32,641 nucleotides of DNA. It comes from Alphaproteobacteria bacterium (GTDB lineage: Bacteria; Pseudomonadota; Alphaproteobacteria; GCA-2731375). This document shows positions 26,472-32,641 of the stretch, one piece after another; positions within the stretch are counted from its first letter, which is position 1, and every line of letters begins with the position of its first letter. The notes beneath the pieces are model-generated. The model ran no database searches and was not told where the DNA came from. It saw only the letters and a program-made list of their open reading frames with translations. The stretch spans positions 1 to 32,641 of the forward strand of contig JASLMH010000037.1 in the NCBI GenBank assembly GCA_030746635.1. The letters run 5' to 3'. A program made the position numbers and the translations under genes.

Positions 26472-26807
26472 ATGCCGAGGATGGTTTTCATTAGCGACGA
26501 CGGCGGCCAGCGTTCGGAGGTGGACGCGCCCGTCGGTCAGTCGGTGATGGAGATCGCCCAGCGCAACGGCTTCGATATCGAGGGTGCCTGCGAGGGCAAT
26601 CTGGCCTGCTCGACCTGTCACGTCATTGTCGACCCCGCCTATGCCGGGCGTCTGCCGCCGCCGAGCGAGGAGGAGGACGACATGCTGGACCTGGCCTTCG
26701 GCCTGCAGCGCACCTCGCGCCTTGGCTGCCAGATCGTGATGACCGAGGAACTGGACGGCCTGACGGTGCGGCTGCCAGCTGAAAGCCGGAACCTGTTGTT
26801 GGACTAG
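26472..26807 (+). CDS. [2Fe-2S] ferredoxin, adrenodoxin/Isc type
   Basis: A 111-residue adrenodoxin-like ferredoxin. The four cluster cysteines are in the standard spacing: Cys40, Cys46, Cys49 (GACEGNLACSTCHV) and Cys86 (LGCQIV). The acidic stretch PPPSEEEDDMLDLAF, used to bind reductase and partner proteins, is present. Ferredoxins of this type supply electrons for iron-sulfur cluster assembly and for some P450 monooxygenases. It follows the cysteine desulfurase by 46 bases, so the assembly role is favoured. It ends 16 bases from the convergent diguanylate cyclase. Confidence 0.95.
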   Translation: MPRMVFISDDGGQRSEVDAPVGQSVMEIAQRNGFDIEGACEGNLACSTCHVIVDPAYAGRLPPPSEEEDDMLDLAFGLQRTSRLGCQIVMTEELDGLTVRLPAESRNLLLD

Positions 26808-26822
26808 CGGGGGATCCCGGCG

Positions 26823-27536
26823 TTAGCAGGCGGCGGCCCGGCGGGCGCGCTTGTCACGGTACATCGCCAGGTCGGCCCGCCGCAACAGGCTGTCGGCATC
26901 GATGTCGGCGTCGGCGTCGAAGGTTTCCATCCCCAGAGAGGCGCGGATCGGTATGTTCTCGCCGTGCCAGGGCAGGTAAGTGGTGTTCAGGGCCCGTCGC
27001 AGGGCCTGGGCGCGGGTCGCGCCCTCGATCGGATCGGCCCGGGTCAGCACGGCGGCGAATTCGTCGCCGCCGATCCGGGCGACGATGTCGCTGCCGCGCA
27101 GATGCAGGCTGACCACCTCGGCCACCCGGCACAACAGGGAATCGCCGGCGTCGTGGCCATGGGCGTCGTTGACGCCCTTGAAGCCGTCGAGATCGATGTA
27201 GATGAGGATTCCCGTTTCATCATGGCGCGCAGCCAGCTTCAGGGTATGGCGCAGGGCCTCGGCGAAGCCGCGGCGATTGTGCAGGCCGGTCAGCGCATCG
27301 GTTGCCGCCAGCGCCTCCAATTCAACGATACGAGCGCTCTGATCGGCGATGGTCTGCTCCATCTCCGCCGCGTAATCCAATGTTTTCAGCAGCAGTCGCA
27401 GGGAATCCCGCGGCAAGCCGGCCTGGTCGCCGAAGGCGCGCAGGTGCGACAGCAAACCGGCGGCGTGCTCGCCCGGTAATTCGAGATCGAAACCCCCGGC
27501 GAAGGGAAGATCGATGGTGCCGGCGGAGATGGTCAT
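26823..27536 (-). CDS. Diguanylate cyclase (GGDEF)
   Basis: A 237-residue cytoplasmic protein that makes cyclic di-GMP from two GTP. An N-terminal helical region of about 75 residues without a recognised sensor precedes a coiled-coil (EMEQTIADQSARIVELEALAATD) and a complete GGDEF domain: TDALTGLHNRRGF, YIDLDGFKGVND, and GGDEF at 156-160. The inhibitory site RxxD is present (Arg147-Asp150, RGSD) five residues before GGDEF, so the enzyme should be subject to product feedback. ATG 27534-27536 has a very good AGGAGG site. No EAL domain is fused. It is divergent from eipB. Confidence 0.95.
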   Translation of the reverse strand: MTISAGTIDLPFAGGFDLELPGEHAAGLLSHLRAFGDQAGLPRDSLRLLLKTLDYAAEMEQTIADQSARIVELEALAATDALTGLHNRRGFAEALRHTLKLAARHDETGILIYIDLDGFKGVNDAHGHDAGDSLLCRVAEVVSLHLRGSDIVARIGGDEFAAVLTRADPIEGATRAQALRRALNTTYLPWHGENIPIRASLGMETFDADADIDADSLLRRADLAMYRDKRARRAAAC

Positions 27537-27745
27537 GTTTTTGCCCTCCTGATTGCTGCAAGCCGTTACCCGCTCCTCTGCAACGATCGTGCCAACTTTC
27601 CGGGTAGGAAAATCAATGACTTAGTATTCCAGTGGCGGGAAAAAACTGCCTGCCGACGGCGCCTGGAGGCAGAAATGGCCGGCTCTGTGTTGCGCTTGAC
27701 CGTGGTTGCCGCCAATCTGGAGCAATCCAAAGCTGGAGGTTCGCC

Positions 27746-28558
27746 ATGTCGGTTCGTTGGCTGGTTCGGCTGTCAGGCTTGTTGCTGCTGGCGGTGGCCG
27801 GATCGGCGGCGCTGGCGCCGGCTGTGGCCCAGAAGATACGGCCGGCGCGGGCGATCTATGACCTGAGCCTCGGCAAGAAGGGCGCCGGCGTCGAGTTGGA
27901 ATCGCTGACCGGCCGGCTGGCGCTTGAACTGATCGAGACCTGCGAAGGCGCCATCTTCAACCAGGGGTTCGTTACCCGCTCGGTGCAGACGACGGGCGAG
28001 GAGCTGTTCGGCGATGTTCAGGCGTCGCTGTGGGAAAGCCGCGACGGCCGCCGTTTTCGCTTCACCCAATTGAGCCGGAGTTCCGGGCAGGAGGACGAGG
28101 AATCGCGCGGCGGGGCGGAGCTTTTCCCGGACGGTGGCGGCATCGCCCGGTGGAGCCTGCCGAAGCCGGCGGAGATCACCCTGCCGCGCGGCACCCTGTT
28201 CTCGGTCGGTTACAGCAAGCGGGTGCTGGAAATGGCGGCCACCGGCAGCCGGGGATTCGAGGTGCCGCTGTTCGACGGCGCCGGCGAAGCCGGCCTCTAC
28301 CGCGCCCACGCCTTCATCGGCAAGGGGATGAAACCGGCGGCGATCAGTAGTTCGCAACCGGCACCGTTGCCCCGTTGGCCGATCCGGCTGGCCTATTTCC
28401 GGGATGACGATACGAGCGGCCTGCCCGACTACGAGGTTGGCTTCGTCCTCTACGGCACCGGCGTCATCAACGACATCGTCATCGACTACGGCGAATTCAC
28501 CATCCTCGGCCGGTTGGCCGCCCTGAACTATCACGACCCGCCGTCCTGCGGCGATTAG
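27746..28558 (+). CDS. eipB: Cell envelope integrity protein EipB-like (DUF1849)
   Basis: A 270-residue exported protein of the DUF1849 family, whose Brucella member EipB is a periplasmic beta-spiral protein needed for envelope integrity. A signal peptide (LVRLSGLLLLAVAGSAALAPAVAQ) precedes RPARAIYDLSLGKKGAGVELESLTGRL and the family blocks with TCEG and YEVGFVLYGTGVINDIVIDYGEFTI. The two cysteines known to form a disulfide in the family are at Cys66 and Cys268, near the C-terminus. ATG 27746 has GGAGG eight bases before it; the frame runs further upstream without family likeness. It converges on the histidine kinase with 26 bases between stops. Confidence 0.9.
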   Translation: MSVRWLVRLSGLLLLAVAGSAALAPAVAQKIRPARAIYDLSLGKKGAGVELESLTGRLALELIETCEGAIFNQGFVTRSVQTTGEELFGDVQASLWESRDGRRFRFTQLSRSSGQEDEESRGGAELFPDGGGIARWSLPKPAEITLPRGTLFSVGYSKRVLEMAATGSRGFEVPLFDGAGEAGLYRAHAFIGKGMKPAAISSSQPAPLPRWPIRLAYFRDDDTSGLPDYEVGFVLYGTGVINDIVIDYGEFTILGRLAALNYHDPPSCGD

Positions 28559-28584
28559 GGTATTTCCAGTCAAAGGGACCAAGC

Positions 28585-31374
28585 CTAGCGATCCAGGGCC
28601 CGCCGCACCCGGGCCGCCAGATCGTCCCGCTTGAAGGGTTTTTCGAGCAGATCGACCTCCGCCATGGGGGCGCCGCGGGTGGTGAAGGCTTCCCGGGGAT
28701 GGCCGGACATGAACAAGACCTTGAGACCCGGCGCGATGGGGCCGGCGGCATCGGCCAGGTCCTCGCCGCTCATGCCGCCCGGCAGCACCACATCGGTCAG
28801 CAGCAGATCCGCCTCGGCGCCGTTCTCGAGCAAGCGCAGGGCGGGCTTCGCGGCCTCGGCCTGCAGCACCCGGTAGCCGAGCCCTTCCAGCATGCCGACG
28901 GTGACGCCGCGAACCTCCGCGTCGTCCTCGACCACCAGGATGACCTCGCCGCCGGCGGCACGGACCGGCGCGGGGAGGGGCGGTTCGACCGCTTCGTCGG
29001 CCTTGCCCGCCTCGGCGCCGGGTAGATGGATTTTCACCTTGGTGCCGGCGTCGACCTGGCTGTCGATTTCAATCCGCCCACCCGACTGGCGGACGAAACC
29101 ATAGGCCATGCTCAAGCCCAGGCCGCTGCCCTTGCCGATTTCCTTGGTGGTGAAGAATGGCTCGAACACGCGTTCCAGCAACTCCGGCGGCATGCCGTGG
29201 CCGGTATCGGACACCGACAGCAGCACGTAATGTCCGGGTTCGACATCATCGGTATCCGGGACATCGTCGGCGTTCAAATGCGCGTTGGCCGTGGCGATGG
29301 TCAGGCGGCCGCCATCGGGCATGGCGTCGCGGGCATTGATGGCCAGGTTGAGGATGGCGTTTTCCAGTTGCACCGGGTCGACCTCGCATTGCCGGAGATC
29401 CGCCGCCGTTTCGATCCGCACCTCGATGGTGGCGCCCAGGGTACGGCGCAACATATCCCGCAGCCCCACGGTCAGTTGGCTCAGGTCGATCCGCCGTGGC
29501 GTCAACGGCTGATTGCGCGAAAACGCCAGCAAACGGCCGGTCAGGCTGGCGCCTCGTTCCGTCGCCGCCAGGGCGCGGCCGACGAACGGCAGGAGTTCCG
29601 ATCGGTCGCGGGCGCGCCGTTCAAGCAGCTCCAGGTTGCCGGAAATGACCGCCAGCAGATTGTTGAAATCGTGGGCGATGCCGCCGGTCAATTGCCCGAC
29701 CGCCTCCATCTTCTGGGCCTGGTGCAGTTGCGCCTCGAACTGCCGGTGCTGGGTCAGGTCGACGCTGGTGGAAATGATGCCGCCATCGGGCGCGCGCTGC
29801 TCGGTTAGGTCCAGGGTACGTCCGGCCACGTGAATCTCGGTCGAGCTCGGCGGGTTTCGGTGCCGGGCGAGACGCTCGGCGATCCAGCTTTCGGGGTCCC
29901 GGTCGGCCAGATCGAACAGGCCGAGGGCGATCAAGCCCCGGATGAATTCCTCGAAGCGAACGCCCTCGTGCAGCAGATCCGCGCCGCTGCCCGAGAATTC
30001 GCGGTAGCTGGTGTTGCACATCACCAGGCGGTCGTCCCTGTCCCACAGGGCGATGCCCTCCCGCAGGCCGTCGATGGCCTTGATGAACCGGTCCTCGATG
30101 TCGCGCAGATGATGACCGGTCCTAATTTCCAAACTGACATCGGTAGTGGTGCTGCGATAGCCGGCGAACCGGCCGACCCTGTCGAACAGCGGGGTGCCGC
30201 TGGAACGCAGCCAGATCAGCTCGCCGTCGGCGCTGCGTTCGGGGCGGATAAAATCACGAAACGGCTGTCGGTTCCGCATCGCCCGCAGCACCGGCGCCCA
30301 GGTTTCGCGGTCGTCGCCATCGTCCAGCAAATCCTCGCGGGTGCTGCCGTAGTAGCGCTCGACCGGCAGGCCCTTGATCCGCTCGAACGACTCCGAGACC
30401 CAGGTGAAACGAAGGTCGGCGTCGACCTCCCAAAACCAATCGCCGCTGGCCTCGGCGAAATCGTGGAAGCGTTTCTCGCTCCGGCGCAGCGCTTCTTCCG
30501 CCTTTTTTTGCTCGGTAATGTCGGCGGCACTGCAGTGGTAGCCCTGGAAGGCGCCAGCCCCGTCGAAAACCGGCACGCCGCTGCTTCTGACCCAGATCAG
30601 GCGGCCGTCTTCCAGGGTGTCGGATCGCACGAAATCGCGGAACGGCTGGTGCTGGCGAAGCGTATCCAGGAAATCGTCCCAGACCGGGTCGAAGTTGTTG
30701 CCCAACAGCTCTTCCCGCGTCTTGCCGTAGTAGTATTCGCGCGACAGGCCGGTGAGCTGCTCGAAGTTTTCGGAGATGTGGACGATGCGCAGTTCGGCGT
30801 CCATCTCCCAGAACCAATCGGCGCTCGCGATGGCGAAGTCCTGGAAGCGCCGTTCGCTTTGCTGATGTGCGATCGCCAGGGCGCTTTCCCGATGGCGGGC
30901 GGCGATCCGTTCCACCACCAGGCGGAAAAACATCGCCGCCGCGTCGTCGTCGGCCAGCGGCCGGTCGTCCAGGGCGACGACGTAGCCGACCTCGGCGCCA
31001 TGGTGGTTGCGGAACATCCGACCCAGGCAGGAGACGTCTCCACTCCCGGCGATCTTGGCCGTCGCCGATCGATCGGCCGGCAAACCGTCGCGCAGGCGCC
31101 ATTCCTCGGGTCCATCCTCGGGTCGAAACGGCGGCGCCGGCAGCGGCGCCCGCGGGTCGAACAGCGGCGGGCGGTCGGGTCGGGATTCGGCATGGTGCGC
31201 AAGTAAACGGGCCGGGCCCCCGTCCTCGTCCAGCAGCGCCACCGCCACGCAGGCGCAGCCGAGCCCTCGGGCCAAGGCCGTGGCCGCCGTGGCGTAGTAG
31301 TCGCCATTGGTTGGCGTTTCGCCATCCAGCAGCGCCAAGGCGGTCTGGTAGGTTGTATGCTGGTGCGGCACCAT
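28585..31374 (-). CDS. Hybrid sensor histidine kinase (GAF-like, three PAS, HisKA, HATPase, REC)
   Basis: A 929-residue soluble hybrid kinase. An N-terminal GAF-like domain (about 10-165) is followed by two near-duplicate PAS domains (about 172-290 and 298-417), a third more distant PAS (about 424-545), HisKA with phospho-acceptor His568 in [12 protein letters not shown], a HATPase domain with [21 protein letters not shown]-type N box and DTGHGMPPE and GKGSGLGLS motifs, and a C-terminal receiver with Asp in [11 protein letters not shown]. No membrane segment or HPt domain is seen, so it is a cytoplasmic sensor, and the phosphate may return to the kinase or go to a separate HPt. ATG 31372-31374 is chosen because upstream starts would overlap the divergent gene; its ribosome site is weak. 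Confidence 0.92.
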   Translation of the reverse strand: MVPHQHTTYQTALALLDGETPTNGDYYATAATALARGLGCACVAVALLDEDGGPARLLAHHAESRPDRPPLFDPRAPLPAPPFRPEDGPEEWRLRDGLPADRSATAKIAGSGDVSCLGRMFRNHHGAEVGYVVALDDRPLADDDAAAMFFRLVVERIAARHRESALAIAHQQSERRFQDFAIASADWFWEMDAELRIVHISENFEQLTGLSREYYYGKTREELLGNNFDPVWDDFLDTLRQHQPFRDFVRSDTLEDGRLIWVRSSGVPVFDGAGAFQGYHCSAADITEQKKAEEALRRSEKRFHDFAEASGDWFWEVDADLRFTWVSESFERIKGLPVERYYGSTREDLLDDGDDRETWAPVLRAMRNRQPFRDFIRPERSADGELIWLRSSGTPLFDRVGRFAGYRSTTTDVSLEIRTGHHLRDIEDRFIKAIDGLREGIALWDRDDRLVMCNTSYREFSGSGADLLHEGVRFEEFIRGLIALGLFDLADRDPESWIAERLARHRNPPSSTEIHVAGRTLDLTEQRAPDGGIISTSVDLTQHRQFEAQLHQAQKMEAVGQLTGGIAHDFNNLLAVISGNLELLERRARDRSELLPFVGRALAATERGASLTGRLLAFSRNQPLTPRRIDLSQLTVGLRDMLRRTLGATIEVRIETAADLRQCEVDPVQLENAILNLAINARDAMPDGGRLTIATANAHLNADDVPDTDDVEPGHYVLLSVSDTGHGMPPELLERVFEPFFTTKEIGKGSGLGLSMAYGFVRQSGGRIEIDSQVDAGTKVKIHLPGAEAGKADEAVEPPLPAPVRAAGGEVILVVEDDAEVRGVTVGMLEGLGYRVLQAEAAKPALRLLENGAEADLLLTDVVLPGGMSGEDLADAAGPIAPGLKVLFMSGHPREAFTTRGAPMAEVDLLEKPFKRDDLAARVRRALDR

Positions 31375-31457
31375 GCGGGCGGCGGCAGGTTCTTCCCGTT
31401 GCTTTCCGATCGATCGTCGGCGATCGGTTATGGCCAATGGATTATGGAGCATCGACC

Positions 31458-32285
31458 ATGGCTTCGACAACCGAACAACCCGGCCCGGATGCCTGGGCGC
31501 GAATGGCGCCAGGATTCCGCTATGCCTCCTATCCGGTCACGGTCGACGCAGGCGAGCAGGCCGAGAAACTGGGCTTTTGCGATATCGATCCGGCGCTGTA
31601 CGGCGACTGGGTCGACATCACTCATTTCGCCGGCGAGGCCATTCTGGCCGCCGGCCGCTCGGGTCTGTCGATCAACGGCAACGTTCATGTCAGCCAGAGC
31701 TACCGGCTGAGCGCGCCCATAGGACTGGGCGAGGGGCTGACCATCGAGGGCGAGGTAACGGCGCTGACGCCGGCGCCGCGCGGACGGATGGTGGACTCCT
31801 CGTTCCGCTTCCGCCGGCCGGACAGCACGGTGCCCCTGGTCGCCGACCGCGAGTCCCTGCGGCTCGATCCGGCCGCCGACGGCGGCGGCCGCAAGCTGGG
31901 CGCCAGACCAGCGGAGGATCCCCGGAGCCGCATGGAACTGCTGGCCGTCAAGCAACTGCGACCGGAGGCCGTCGCCGCCTACAGCAGCCAGGGCGGCAAT
32001 CTGATCCATTCGGATCCGGCAACCGCCCGCCGCTTCGGCTTCCGGGCGCCGATCGCCGGCGGCGTCATGGTCAGCCGCTACTGCATGGAAGCGTTGTGGC
32101 GCGACGGCCCGGTCCGGGAACTTGAGATGCAGGTGCGCTTCCGCCGGCCGATGTTCTGGGACGAGAGGTTGGAGGTCTGGGGCCGGCGCGGCGGGAATGG
32201 GCGCCTGAAGGCGATCAACGTGGTCAACGCCGACGGCAAGCCGGCCGTGACCTGCCAGGTCGCCCGGGTGCTCCATGACGCCTGA
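31458..32285 (+). CDS. MaoC-like hot-dog fold hydratase/dehydratase
   Basis: A 275-residue double hot-dog protein. The C-terminal half carries the R-specific hydratase motif, Asn181, His184, Asp186 in GNLIHSDPATARRFGFRAPIAGGVMVS, the catalytic Asp/His of MaoC-type enoyl-CoA hydratases. The N-terminal half (VSQSYRLSAPIGLGEGLTIEGEVTAL) looks like a degenerate copy without the motif. It probably hydrates or dehydrates an enoyl-CoA, fitting the acyl-CoA theme of the window, though no operon partner on this strand is visible. ATG 31458 has TGGAGC nine bases before it. Divergent from the histidine kinase by 83 bases. Confidence 0.85.
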   Translation: MASTTEQPGPDAWARMAPGFRYASYPVTVDAGEQAEKLGFCDIDPALYGDWVDITHFAGEAILAAGRSGLSINGNVHVSQSYRLSAPIGLGEGLTIEGEVTALTPAPRGRMVDSSFRFRRPDSTVPLVADRESLRLDPAADGGGRKLGARPAEDPRSRMELLAVKQLRPEAVAAYSSQGGNLIHSDPATARRFGFRAPIAGGVMVSRYCMEALWRDGPVRELEMQVRFRRPMFWDERLEVWGRRGGNGRLKAINVVNADGKPAVTCQVARVLHDA

Positions 32286-32294
32286 GGCGCGCCG

Positions 32295-32641
32295 TCAGGG
32301 GGTGTCGGTCAGGTAGTCCATCGCCGCCCGCAGGCCGCCCGGCCGGTGCGGCACGCCGGCCAGGGCCAGCCCCATCTCCACCCCTGAAAGGCTGGCGGTC
32401 AGCATCAGGTCGTTGAAGTCACCCAGGTGGCCGATGCGGAAGACCCGGCCGGCCAGGCGGCCCAGGCCGTTGCCCAGGGATAGATCGAAGCGGTCCAGCA
32501 CGGTGCCGCGGAAGGCGTCGGCGTCGTGGCCCTCGGGCAGGTAGACGGCGGTCAGGCTGTTGGAGAATTCGGCTGGGTCGCTGGCCACGGTTTCCAGCTC
32601 CCAGCCGGCGACGGCCCGGCGCGTCGCCTCGGCGTGCCGGG
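32295..32641 (-). CDS. Class V aminotransferase, C-terminal part (serine/alanine-glyoxylate type), runs off window
   Basis: The last 115 codons of a class V PLP aminotransferase lie here; the start and the PLP lysine are outside. SNSLTAVYLPEGHDADAFRGTV, then LSLGNGLGRLAGRVFRIGHLGDFNDLML and SGVEMGLALAGVPHRPGGLRAAMDYL match the C-terminal domain of serine-glyoxylate and alanine-glyoxylate aminotransferases, including the Arg in RIGH that binds the substrate carboxylate. These enzymes move amino groups between serine or alanine and glyoxylate in the serine cycle or photorespiratory-type metabolism. It converges on the MaoC-like gene with 9 bases between stops. Exact substrate unresolved. Confidence 0.88.
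   Translation of the reverse strand, partial: RHAEATRRAVAGWELETVASDPAEFSNSLTAVYLPEGHDADAFRGTVLDRFDLSLGNGLGRLAGRVFRIGHLGDFNDLMLTASLSGVEMGLALAGVPHRPGGLRAAMDYLTDTP

Overview
The window is high-GC, gene-dense bacterial DNA that reads as an alphaproteobacterial chromosome, probably a Rhodospirillales-type member. The grounds are a UvrA with the CPVSGF variant of its first zinc finger, a direct-repeat GAAC-N7-GAAC LexA box upstream of uvrA, a divergent uvrA/ssb pair, an EipB (DUF1849) envelope protein, and many CoA-thioester enzymes. This placement is inference; no rRNA or marker tree is available here.

Layout. (1) Positions 1-5010, minus strand: a six-gene operon for alicyclic acyl-CoA breakdown. 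Order of transcription is acyl-CoA dehydrogenase, SDR dehydrogenase, crotonase-fold protein, BadI-type ring-opening hydrolase, family III CoA-transferase, and the start of a second acyl-CoA dehydrogenase. This matches the steps cyclohexanecarboxyl-CoA to pimelyl-CoA, but three of the four core enzymes carry changed catalytic residues. (2) 5127-7033: a GC-poorer stretch with a terminator, two periplasmic cytochromes c, an empty interval and a 136-bp broken copy of the acyl-CoA dehydrogenase gene. (3) 7053-15175, minus strand: an FAD oxidoreductase, a Nudix hydrolase, a DUF917/HyuA hydantoin-type pair, and uvrA under a LexA box. (4) 15415-18120, plus strand: ssb, an alpha-methylacyl-CoA racemase-like gene and an F420-type LLM oxidoreductase, ending in a terminator. 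(5) 18171-20139, plus strand: an isolated two-gene VgrG, split into a gp27-like hub and a gp5-like spike, with no tube, sheath or ATPase gene in view. (6) 20148-22998, minus strand: a 3' scrap of an SDR gene, then a FIST sensor protein and a GAF-adenylate/guanylate cyclase operon. (7) 23121-28558: dtd, an alpha/beta hydrolase, a cysE / cysteine desulfurase / ferredoxin operon, a diguanylate cyclase, and eipB. (8) 28585-32641: a hybrid PAS histidine kinase, a divergent MaoC-like hot-dog protein, and the C-terminal part of a class V aminotransferase.

The most unusual items are the orphan split VgrG pair next to gene debris, the FIST-cyclase pair with non-standard purine-binding residues, and the ring-opening operon whose enzymes share a pattern of altered active sites. 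Two gene scraps (6898-7033 and 20148-20275) show that the region has been rearranged.
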